DNA of 64,000 bases, taken from Streptomyces sp. S.PNR 29 (GTDB taxonomy: Bacteria > Actinomycetota > Actinomycetes > Streptomycetales > Streptomycetaceae). The translations under genes were made by a program, and so were the position numbers. The DNA lies in NCBI RefSeq assembly GCF_030386795.1, contig NZ_JANUQM010000004.1, forward strand, positions 459,630-523,629. Direction: 5' to 3'. Below, piece after piece: positions 7,939 to 15,334 of this stretch. The notes beneath the pieces were generated by a model. That model ran no database searches and was not told the DNA's origin. It saw nothing but the letters and a program-made list of their open reading frames with translations. Within the stretch, counting starts at the first letter, position 1. Every line of letters starts with the position of its first letter.

Positions 7939-9135
7939 ATGACCGTCACCACCGCCGGACCCGCGTCCGCCACCGAGGACCTGCTGCCCTTCCGTGACCC
8001 CGGCTTCCGTGCGGACCCGTACCCGTACTACGCGCGGCTGCGGCAGGAGCACCCTGTCTACAGGCATCCGGTCGGCCTGTACGTCGTCTCCCGCTACGAG
8101 GACGTCGCCCGGCTGATCCGCAACCCCACCCTGAGCGTGCAGCAGCTCGACTTCGGTCCGGCCACCCCGATCCACCACACCATGCTCGGCAAGGACGCCC
8201 CCGACCACACGCGGCTGCGGCGGATCACCAACCGCTGGTTCACGCCCAAGGCCGTCGAGGAGTGGTCCAAGGTGATGCGCGCCTCCGTGGAGGCCGTGCT
8301 CGACGGGGTCGAGAAGGGCGACGGCACCCTGGACGCGGCCGACGGCCTCTCCCTGAAGTGCACCTTCGAGACGACCTGCCACATCTTCGGCATCGAGCCG
8401 ACCGAGATGGACACCATCCAGCGCAAGACCTACGAGATCGGGCTGAGCCTCGGCCCCGGCGGCAATGACGAGGAGGCCCGCGCCACCACGGAGGCGTTCG
8501 CCTGGTTCGCCGAGCACATCCGCCGACTGGTGGCCGACAAGCGCGCCCACCCCGGAGAGGGACTGATCGACGCCTTCATCGCCGCGCAGGACGAGGGCAG
8601 GATGACCGAGGAAGAAGTCGTCTACACGATCTTCCTGTTCTTCGCCGTGGGCCACCTCGACGTCAAGCACCTGATCAACCACGGCATCTGGCTGATGGCG
8701 CGGCGGCCCGAGCTGTTCGCCGCCTATCGGGACGAGCCGGAGGCGCGGCCCGGCATCATCAACGAGATCCTGCGGATCGACACGCCCGAGTCGATGGTGG
8801 TGCGCCTGACCACGCAGGACACGGTCATCGGCGACACCACCGTGCCGGCCGGAGAGGCGCTGGCCCTGCTCATCGCCTCCGCCAACCGCGACCCCGAGGT
8901 CTTCGCCGACCCCGACACCTTCGACCACACCCGCCCGGTCGCCGCCAGCCAGCACCTGGCGTTCGGCTCCGGCATGCACGGCTGCGCGGGCCAGGTCCTG
9001 GCCCGCGCCGAGGCCGACATCGTCTTCAGCTCGATCGTCAACCGGTTCTCCGGTGTCGAGCCGGCGGGCGAGCCCAGCTTCGCCCATACCGAGTTCCTGC
9101 GCACGATCACCCATCTCCCCGTCCGTTTTCTCTGA
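7939..9135 (+). CDS. Cytochrome P450 with atypical I helix
   Basis: A 398-residue bacterial P450. Seen: EILR (the ExxR pair), and the haem loop FGSGMHGCAGQ with the thiolate at Cys349. The I-helix motif that usually reads (A/G)G-x-(E/D)-T-T is VGHLDV here (residues 237-242), so the conserved acid-threonine pair that handles protons is replaced by Leu240-Asp241. Some aromatic O-demethylating P450s also depart from this motif. A second ferredoxin gene follows 33 bases later. Likely substrate is an aromatic compound feeding the extradiol route, by hydroxylation or demethylation; this is inferred from neighbours. Confidence 0.9.
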   Translation: MTVTTAGPASATEDLLPFRDPGFRADPYPYYARLRQEHPVYRHPVGLYVVSRYEDVARLIRNPTLSVQQLDFGPATPIHHTMLGKDAPDHTRLRRITNRWFTPKAVEEWSKVMRASVEAVLDGVEKGDGTLDAADGLSLKCTFETTCHIFGIEPTEMDTIQRKTYEIGLSLGPGGNDEEARATTEAFAWFAEHIRRLVADKRAHPGEGLIDAFIAAQDEGRMTEEEVVYTIFLFFAVGHLDVKHLINHGIWLMARRPELFAAYRDEPEARPGIINEILRIDTPESMVVRLTTQDTVIGDTTVPAGEALALLIASANRDPEVFADPDTFDHTRPVAASQHLAFGSGMHGCAGQVLARAEADIVFSSIVNRFSGVEPAGEPSFAHTEFLRTITHLPVRFL

Positions 9136-9168
9136 CCCCCCCGACCCCTCCGAGAGGCAGGAGCCGTC

Positions 9169-9381
9169 ATGAAGGTCGAAGTCGATCTCAACAAGTGCCA
9201 GGACCACGGCCAGTGCGTGTACGCGGCCCCCGACCTGTTCGCACTGGACGACGAGGGGCGCCTGTCCCTGCGGTCGCGGGCGACCGACGTCTACGTGGCC
9301 GACGTGGACGAGGGGAGCGCCGAGGAGCTGTACGAGGCCGCCGAGGTCTGCCCGCTGCAGGCCATCACGGTGCACGAGTAG
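9169..9381 (+). CDS. Second CxxHxxC ferredoxin, P450-linked
   Basis: A 70-residue paralogue of the ferredoxin at 1582. The N-termini are nearly identical (KCQDHGQCVYAAPD here), with C9, H12, C15 and the C-terminal VCPLQAI. It is about 8 residues longer because of an acidic insertion before the last cysteine. It lies directly downstream of the P450 and is probably its dedicated electron donor, reduced by the reductase encoded at 1773. Confidence 0.9.
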   Translation: MKVEVDLNKCQDHGQCVYAAPDLFALDDEGRLSLRSRATDVYVADVDEGSAEELYEAAEVCPLQAITVHE

Positions 9382-9396
9382 AGACGGGAACTCGGC

Positions 9397-9636
9397 ATGT
9401 CGCCGATGGCGTCCGGGTCACCGGAGAACGGCCCTGGCGACAGCGGTCTGACCGTGGGCCCACCCAAGAAGTACGCGGCCGGCATACCGGCCGTCGTCCA
9501 GTCGCTGCGGCACGGCGGCCGCCAGACGGGCGCCAAGCGGACCTTGCTGACCCTGCTGAGCGTCAACCAGAAGACGTCGAAGTCGGTCGTCGTACGACTC
9601 GTACGCCGGGGCACGGCCGACCGGCCCGCCGCCTGA
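9397..9636 (+). pseudogene. Formate dehydrogenase-like molybdoprotein reduced to its two ends
   Basis: A 79-residue reading frame. Residues about 18-54 (PKKYAAGIPAVVQSLRH ... LLTLLSVNQK) match the N-terminal pattern of the FdhF-type molybdopterin oxidoreductase alpha subunit, just before its DGFDCPGCAWP segment. Residues about 55-64 (TSKSVVVRL) match the extreme C-terminus of the same family. The roughly 700 residues between are missing, and the join is in frame. No cofactor site remains, so it cannot be active. This is memory-based motif matching. It lies in the P450 transcript after the second ferredoxin. Confidence 0.7.
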
Positions 9637-9728
9637 ATCACGGTCCTGCAAAGACCTCCGCGTCCGCAGAAGGATCTCACCGCAACCCCTTGCCAAACGG
9701 ATAGTTCCAGCCCACCATGAGGCAACTC

Positions 9729-9742
9729 GTTTGGCCTAAAAC
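9729..9742. promoter_or_regulatory. Operator-like element GTTTGGCCTAAAAC before the permease
   Basis: A degenerate relative of GTTTGGCGCCAAAC (1348-1361), 40 bases before the permease start. A half-site TTGCCAAAC followed by GGATA lies at 9690-9703. It links the permease gene to the same putative regulon. Confidence 0.4.
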
Positions 9743-9781
9743 AATTTCCCGCCCCTCCCCGTTCCCCGGCAGGTGATTCGA

Positions 9782-11239
9782 GTGGACAGTCAGACCGCGG
9801 TCGCCACGCAGACCGCTGATGACGCATCCGTGGCAGGCAGACTCAAGCCCAACTCGCTCGGTGTCCTCGGCATCCTCTTCTTCGTCCTCTCCGCCCAGGC
9901 GCCGCTGACCGGCATCGCCGGGGCCGTGCCCATCGCCATCGCCATCGGCAACGGCGCCGGCGCTCCGGCCGCCTATCTCGCGGCCGGCGTCATCATCCTG
10001 CTGTTCTCCGTGGGCTTCGTCGCCATGGGCCGCCACGTCGTGGACGCCGGCGCCTTCTACACGTACATCGGCAAGGGGCTCGGCCGCTCGGCCGGCTCCG
10101 GCAGCGCCGCCGTCGCGCTCTTCGCCTACTGCGCCGTCCAGGCGTGCATGTACGGGCTGTACGGAAGCATCATGAGCGGCCTTGTCGAGTACCACACCGG
10201 AGCGCACGTGGCGTGGTGGGTCTGGGCCCTCGTCACCATGGCGATCGTGCAGGTTCTCGGCGCCTCCGGCATCGAGATGGGCGCCAAGATCCTCGCCGTC
10301 TTCGTGCTGGCCGAGTTCAGCATCCTGATCGCCTTCGCCCTCGTGACCCTCTTCAAGGGCGGTGGCCCCGAGGGGCTCGGCCTCACGGACAGCTTCTCGC
10401 CGTCCGCCGCGCTCCAGGGTGCTCCCGGCGTGGCGCTGATGTTCGCCGTGGCGTCGGTGTTCGGCTTCGAGGCCACCGCCATCTACGGCGAGGAGGCCCG
10501 CGAACCCCACAAGACCGTCCCCCGGGCCACCTACCTGTCCGTCGCGGTGGTCACCGGCTTCTTCGCCTTCACCGCATGGATGCTGGTCTCCGCGCACGGC
10601 GCCTCCCAGGCCGCGGCCGAGGCGGGCAAGGCCCTGGAGAGCGGCGACGCCACGGCCTTCGTCTTCGCGCCGATCGCCGCCCAGTTCGGCGGCTGGGTGG
10701 GCGACGTGCTGCCGATCCTGCTGGCCACCTCCCTCTTCGCCGGCCTCCTGGCCTTCCACAACTCCGCCAACCGCTACCTGTTCTCCCTCGGCCGCGAAGG
10801 GCTCCTGCCGCACGGACTGACCGCCCTCAACCGGCGTCACTCGCCCTGGGTGGCGGGCACCGTGCAGACCGCGATCGCGGTGCTGCTCGTGGTGCCCTTC
10901 GCGGTCCTGGGCAAGGACCCGGTGCTGACCCTCTTCTCCTGGTTCAGCGGGGTCGCGGTCCTCGGCATCATGCTGCTGTACTTCCTGACCTCGGTCTCGG
11001 TCGTCGTGTTCTTCCGCCGCTCGGGCGCCGACACCCGCCCCTGGAACACCCTGATCGCCCCCGTCCTGGGCGCGCTCGGCATCGCCGGTGCCATCTGGCT
11101 CATCATCGCCAACTTCACGACCCTCATCGGCGGCGACCGGACCACGGCCCTATGGCTCCAGGCCACCGTTCCGGTGGTGCTGATCCTCGGCGTCGTCGCC
11201 GCCCGGCTGACGCGGTCCAGGGCAGCGACCACCGACTGA
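9782..11239 (+). CDS. APC-superfamily amino acid/amine permease
   Basis: About 485 residues with roughly 12 membrane segments. It starts with the GVLGILFFVLSAQAPLTGIAG first helix typical of the APC superfamily and has the conserved FGFEATAIYGEEAREP region. The GTG at 9782 is preferred to GTG 9773 because GGCAGG lies 8 bases before it. It sits between the P450 group and the PuuC/PuuD-like genes and carries an operator-like element upstream. It probably imports the amine substrate of the cluster, as PuuP imports putrescine. A strong terminator follows. Confidence 0.85.
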   Translation: MDSQTAVATQTADDASVAGRLKPNSLGVLGILFFVLSAQAPLTGIAGAVPIAIAIGNGAGAPAAYLAAGVIILLFSVGFVAMGRHVVDAGAFYTYIGKGLGRSAGSGSAAVALFAYCAVQACMYGLYGSIMSGLVEYHTGAHVAWWVWALVTMAIVQVLGASGIEMGAKILAVFVLAEFSILIAFALVTLFKGGGPEGLGLTDSFSPSAALQGAPGVALMFAVASVFGFEATAIYGEEAREPHKTVPRATYLSVAVVTGFFAFTAWMLVSAHGASQAAAEAGKALESGDATAFVFAPIAAQFGGWVGDVLPILLATSLFAGLLAFHNSANRYLFSLGREGLLPHGLTALNRRHSPWVAGTVQTAIAVLLVVPFAVLGKDPVLTLFSWFSGVAVLGIMLLYFLTSVSVVVFFRRSGADTRPWNTLIAPVLGALGIAGAIWLIIANFTTLIGGDRTTALWLQATVPVVLILGVVAARLTRSRAATTD

Positions 11240-11256
11240 ACACCGCGATCCCTCAC

Positions 11257-11290
11257 CGATACGGCCGGAGCCTGCGCCCCGGCCGTATCG
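11257..11290 (+). terminator. Hairpin terminator after the permease
   Basis: A 12-base perfect stem (CGATACGGCCGG and its complement) with a 10-base loop, 17 bases after the permease stop. Confidence 0.65.
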
Positions 11291-11323
11291 GGCCTTGTCG
11301 AACAGCTTGAGTCGTTGCCAACC

Positions 11324-11356
11324 AACGAAACGAACGAAACGAACGAAACGAACGAA
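11324..11356 (+). repeat. Tandem repeat of AACGAAACG, 3.7 copies
   Basis: Three exact 9-base units and a partial fourth stand in the leader of the PuuC-like gene, about 35 bases before its start codon. The run is unusually A-rich for this genome. The copy number could vary by slippage. Role unknown. Confidence 0.85.
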
Positions 11357-11391
11357 GCTGATGAAACGGATGGGACGGAGATGGAGAGCGC

Positions 11392-12882
11392 GTGCTGAAC
11401 GCCACCCATGAGGAACTGCTGCGCCGCGCCAAGGGACTCGATCTGCCCACGCAGCACCACATCGACGGCAACGACGAGGCCGGTGACGGTGGATCGTTCG
11501 CCGTGGTCTCCCCTCGCGACGGCCAGACCCTGGTCCAGGTCGCCGACGCGCGGGAGGCGGAGGTCGATCTCGCCGTCGCGGCGGCGCGCCGCGCCTTCGA
11601 CACCGGGCCGTGGCCGCACCTGGCGCCCGCCGAGCGGGGCCGGGTCCTGCTGCGGATCGCCGAGCTGCTTCAGGAGCGGCGCGAGGAACTGGCGCTGACC
11701 GTGAGCCTAGAGATGGGCAAACCGATCACGGACGCGTACGCCATCGAGCTGCGCGCCGCGATCAACACCTTCCGCTGGTACGGGCAGCTCGCCGACAAAC
11801 TCACCGACGAGTCCCCCCGTACCGCCCCTGACTCGCTCGCCCTGATCACCCGGGAGCCGACCGGTGTCGTCGGGGCCGTCGTGCCGTGGAACTTCCCGCT
11901 CACGTTGGCGAGCTGGAAAGTCGCGCCCGCGCTCGCCGCCGGCTGCACGGTCGTCCTGAAGCCGTCGGAGTCCTCTCCGCTGTCAGCCCTCCTCCTCGGC
12001 CGCGTCGCCACCGACGCCGGACTGCCGCCGGGCGTCCTCAACGTCGTGACCGGTGACGGGCCGGTGGCCGGCCGGGCACTCGGCCTCCACCCCGACGTTG
12101 ATGTCCTGGCCTTCACCGGATCCACCGCCGTCGGCCGCCACTTCCTGCGCTACGCCGCCGACTCCAACCTCAAGCGCGTCTGGCTCGAACTCGGCGGCAA
12201 GTCACCGAACATCGTGCTGCCCGACGCCCCCGACCTGGAGAAGGCCGCGGCGACCGCGGCCTGGGGCATCTTCTTCAACCAGGGCGAGATGTGCACGGCG
12301 CCCTCCCGGCTGCTGGTCCACTCCTCCATCGCCGAACAGGTCACGGAGGCCGTCGTGGCGCGGGCGCGCGAGCTGCGGGTGGGCGACCCGCTCGATCCGG
12401 CCACCGAGATGGGCGCGCTGGTCGGCGACTGCCACCTCGGCAGGGTCCTGGAGCATGTCGCCTCCGGTCTGGACGAGGGCGCCCGGCTGCGCGCGGGCGG
12501 GGGCCGGGCCCTGGCCGAGACCGGCGGCAGCTACCTGCGGCCCACCGTGTTCGACCGGGTCGACCCCGGCATGCGGCTGGCCCGCGAGGAGATCTTCGGC
12601 CCCGTCCTGTCCGTCCTCGCCTTCGACGACCTCGACGAGGCGGTACGGCTGGCCAATGCCACCGAGTACGGCCTCGCCGCCGGCCTGTGGACCTCCGACC
12701 TGTCCACCGCCCACAAGGTCTCGCGTGCGCTCAAGGCCGGGACGGTCTGGGTCAACTGCTACGAGGAGGGCGACCTGACCGTCCCCTTCGGCGGCATGAA
12801 GCAGTCCGGCAACGGCCGCGACAAGTCCGCCCACGCCCTCGAGAAGTACACCGAACTGAAGACCACCTGGATCCAGCTGTGA
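11392..12882 (+). CDS. Aldehyde dehydrogenase, PuuC-like
   Basis: A 496-residue NAD(P)-dependent aldehyde dehydrogenase. Seen: VVPWNFPLTLASWK, FTGSTAVGRHF, LELGGKSPNIVL with the general-base glutamate, and the catalytic Cys301 in NQGEMCTAPSR. The GTG at 11392 overlaps nothing upstream; its stop overlaps the GTG of the hydrolase by 4 bases, so the two are translationally coupled. In the puu scheme it would oxidise a gamma-glutamyl-aminoaldehyde to the acid. It differs in sequence from the HpaE-like enzyme at 3845, which argues for a separate substrate. Confidence 0.87.
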   Translation: MLNATHEELLRRAKGLDLPTQHHIDGNDEAGDGGSFAVVSPRDGQTLVQVADAREAEVDLAVAAARRAFDTGPWPHLAPAERGRVLLRIAELLQERREELALTVSLEMGKPITDAYAIELRAAINTFRWYGQLADKLTDESPRTAPDSLALITREPTGVVGAVVPWNFPLTLASWKVAPALAAGCTVVLKPSESSPLSALLLGRVATDAGLPPGVLNVVTGDGPVAGRALGLHPDVDVLAFTGSTAVGRHFLRYAADSNLKRVWLELGGKSPNIVLPDAPDLEKAAATAAWGIFFNQGEMCTAPSRLLVHSSIAEQVTEAVVARARELRVGDPLDPATEMGALVGDCHLGRVLEHVASGLDEGARLRAGGGRALAETGGSYLRPTVFDRVDPGMRLAREEIFGPVLSVLAFDDLDEAVRLANATEYGLAAGLWTSDLSTAHKVSRALKAGTVWVNCYEEGDLTVPFGGMKQSGNGRDKSAHALEKYTELKTTWIQL

Positions 12883-13601
12883 CCCGTACGCACAAGCGAC
12901 CCCTGATCGCGATTCCCGCCAGGTTCGCCGCCACCACGTCCGCGCTCCGCTACGCCGCCGAGGTCAACGCCCATGCGCTGGTCGAGGCCGTGTGGCGGGC
13001 CGGGGGCGAGCCGGTGAGCATCCATCCCGCCGACCCGGCCGGAGCCGGAGTGGCCGAGCGGCTCGCCCGCTTCGACGGCGTGCTGCTCCCGGGCGGCGGG
13101 GACCTGGCCCCGCACCGGTACGGCGCCACCGACACCCATGACAGCGTCTATGACGTCGACGACCTCCAGGACGTGTTCGACCTCGAAGTCGCCCGGCGGG
13201 CCCTGGACTCGGGCCTGCCCATGCTCGCGATCTGCCGCGGGCTGCAGGTGGTGAACGTCGCCCTCGGCGGGAGCCTGGAACAGGACATGGGCGGCGCGGA
13301 CCGCGAACACCGGCACGTCGTGCACCCGGTCGCGATCCAGCGCGGCACCCTGCTCGAAAGGGCCATCGGCGCCGAGAAGACGGATGCCTCCTGCTACCAC
13401 CACCAGCGAGTCGACCGCATCGGCGTCGGGCTCACGGTCACCGCGCGGGCCGCCGACGGCACGGTGGAGGGGCTCGAACTGCCTGGACACCCGGGGTGGT
13501 TCACGGCGGTGCAATGGCACCCCGAGGACACCGCGGACCAGGACCCGGCCCAGCAGGGCCTGTTCGACGCGCTGGTCCGGGCCGCCCACGACAGACACTG
13601 A
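12879..13601 (+). CDS. Gamma-glutamyl hydrolase, PuuD-like class I amidotransferase fold
   Basis: A 240-residue class I glutamine-amidotransferase-fold enzyme of the gamma-glutamyl-GABA hydrolase family. It removes glutamate from a gamma-glutamyl amide. Seen: FDGVLLPGGGDLAP, the nucleophile Cys119 in AICRGLQVVN, and the His-x-Glu pair in FTAVQWHPED. The GTG start overlaps the dehydrogenase stop (GTGA). With the glutamine-synthetase-like ligase it brackets a protect-oxidise-deprotect amine route. Aniline-degrading bacteria also use a GS-like/amidotransferase pair. Confidence 0.88.
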   Translation: MTRTHKRPLIAIPARFAATTSALRYAAEVNAHALVEAVWRAGGEPVSIHPADPAGAGVAERLARFDGVLLPGGGDLAPHRYGATDTHDSVYDVDDLQDVFDLEVARRALDSGLPMLAICRGLQVVNVALGGSLEQDMGGADREHRHVVHPVAIQRGTLLERAIGAEKTDASCYHHQRVDRIGVGLTVTARAADGTVEGLELPGHPGWFTAVQWHPEDTADQDPAQQGLFDALVRAAHDRH

Positions 13602-13624
13602 ACACGACGGACACTGAAAAGGAC

Positions 13625-14530
13625 ATGGCTCTCTTCGGCCCCAAGCGACAGGCACCCCGCCTCGCCCCCGAACTCGACGACGTTCCGCTGGGCCGGGTGC
13701 TGAGAGGCATCGCCGCCGCCCGTGGCCCCGGGCTGCAGGACCTCGCCATCGCCCAGGTGGAGCGGCTCCTGCGGGAGACCGGCGACGACTGGGACCGCCG
13801 CTGCCACCGGATCGGCGTCCTCGCGCAGGCCGCGCCCGCGCTGGCCCGGGGCTGGCGCGAGCGCCGGCCCCACGACCCGGATGCCCTGGCGCTGGCCGTG
13901 TGGTCCGAACTGGCGACCGACCCGCGTGGGGCCCTGGCGCTCTGCCGCGTCGCCGCCGATGCCCGCCCTGCTGATCCGACCCCGTGGGTGGGCGCGCTGG
14001 CGGCGCTGCGGCTCCTGGGGCGGCCGAGCTCTGAACTTTCCCCCGTCTGGCAGGAGATACGCGCGCGTGATCCATGGCACCGGGAGGCGCATCTGCAGAT
14101 CCTGGGCTACCTCTCCCCGGAGGAGCAGGGCAGCCAGGCCGCGCTGCGGGACTTCCTCGACGATGCCATCGCGGTCATGCCGTGGGACGCGCCGACGGCA
14201 TGCCTTCCGCTGACGGCGGCTGTGCGGCAGTACCACCGCGAAAGGAGCGGCGGAGGAGTCCAGGCGCTGGGGGTGAGCCGGTACTGGTCGCAGCCGCACA
14301 CCGCACGGCTGCTGGACCAGGGCACGGCCTACTGGCTGCAACCGGGTCACCCGCGTCACGCGGCCGCCGTCGCGGACCTGGGAATCCTCGCCTACGCCCT
14401 GATCCGGGCGGGCCGCAGCGGTGATGCCGGACCGGTCTTCTCCGCGGTCGGCGGGCTGGTGACGCCTTGGCCCTGGAGCTACGAGGGCGACCCGGTGGAG
14501 TGCTACACCAACTACTCCGGTCGGGTGTAG
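13625..14530 (+). CDS. Protein of unknown function, 301 residues
   Basis: No family recognised. The start is the ATG at 13625 (MALFGPKRQ), 23 bases after the hydrolase stop. The protein is soluble, without signal peptide or membrane segments, and rich in Ala, Arg, Leu and Trp. Helical stretches such as ARDPWHREAHLQILGYLSPEEQGS suggest a TPR-like or alpha-solenoid fold. Similar uncharacterised proteins occur in streptomycetes. Its place at the end of the PuuC/PuuD-like transcript may be chance. Confidence 0.6.
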   Translation: MALFGPKRQAPRLAPELDDVPLGRVLRGIAAARGPGLQDLAIAQVERLLRETGDDWDRRCHRIGVLAQAAPALARGWRERRPHDPDALALAVWSELATDPRGALALCRVAADARPADPTPWVGALAALRLLGRPSSELSPVWQEIRARDPWHREAHLQILGYLSPEEQGSQAALRDFLDDAIAVMPWDAPTACLPLTAAVRQYHRERSGGGVQALGVSRYWSQPHTARLLDQGTAYWLQPGHPRHAAAVADLGILAYALIRAGRSGDAGPVFSAVGGLVTPWPWSYEGDPVECYTNYSGRV

Positions 14531-14619
14531 GTGCGCGGGCGGCTCTCCAGCCGCCCGGCGACGCATGCGGAGTGGGGGCAGGACCTTGCGCGGCCCGGCC
14601 CCCACGCACTGCGTCGACG

Positions 14620-14840
14620 TCAGCCGCGCTCCGCGGTCTCGACGATGTTGGTCAGCAGCATGGCGCGGGTCATCGGCCCCACTCCGCCGACCGGCGGTGC
14701 GAGGGAGCCCGCGACCTGGTCGACGTCCGGGTGGACGTCTCCGAGGATGCCCTCGACGGTCCGGGTGATGCCCACGGACAGGACGGTGGCGCCTGGCTTG
14801 ATCCAGTCGGGCTTGACCAGATGGGCCACGCCGGACTTCG
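14620..14840 (-). pseudogene. folD: folD 3' fragment (methylene-THF dehydrogenase/cyclohydrolase)
   Basis: The reverse strand encodes only the C-terminal third of FolD, about 70 residues: [19 protein letters not shown], then GDVHPDV and the family-typical [17 protein letters not shown]. The stop codon is at 14620-14622. Homology ends near 14840, where a truncated tetR begins on the other strand. The N-terminal substrate domain and most of the NADP fold are absent, so it is not functional. Intact FolD serves one-carbon metabolism. Confidence 0.8.
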
Positions 14841-14844
14841 CCGC

Positions 14845-15184
14845 GACCCTGGCCGACTTCATCGCGGCCGACCCCGACGTCCAGGCCTTCCAGTACGAGC
14901 TGAAGCTCGAATCCCGCCGACGGCCGGAGCTGCGCCACCACGTAGACGTGCTCTATGACGCGTACCGCGACGCCGTCCGAGAGGCCTTGGCCTGCTTCGA
15001 CGTGTCACAGGAGATGACGGAGATCGTCTTCGCGGCCCTGGACGGCCTGGTCTTCCACCAGGTCACGTCCGGCGCGCCGGACCGCACCAAGGAGAGTGTC
15101 GACGCCCTGCGCCGGCTCCTCGCGGCCCATCGCGCGCAGGCGTCACCGGGGGCGACCGGCGGATGGCAGACACCTTGGCCGTAA
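14845..15184 (+). pseudogene. TetR regulator 3' fragment
   Basis: From about 14845 the frame reads ATLADF, then [15 protein letters not shown] and IVFAALDGLVFHQ, matching the C-terminal half of the intact TetR at 7108 ([28 protein letters not shown]). The DNA-binding N-terminal half is missing; instead the sequence runs into the 5'-truncated folD on the other strand. Stop at 15182-15184. Both genes were probably divergent and lost their 5' ends in one deletion. Confidence 0.8.
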
Positions 15185-15334
15185 TGGGGATGTTCTGCGT
15201 CGGTGCCAAGATCCTGAGACACAACGAGGTTGGCCACTACCGAGACAGCTATGGATCCCCAGGTCCGGACGTTGGACTTGGCCAGGAGAAACGAGAACCT
15301 ACACCGCGCGGCGCCGACGCCCCGCGCGGCGTGC

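Noticed and set aside
14467..14958. Forward frame running from the unknown protein into the folD/tetR scar
   Set aside because: No homology and it crosses the breakpoint; FolD and TetR motifs in other frames explain the DNA.
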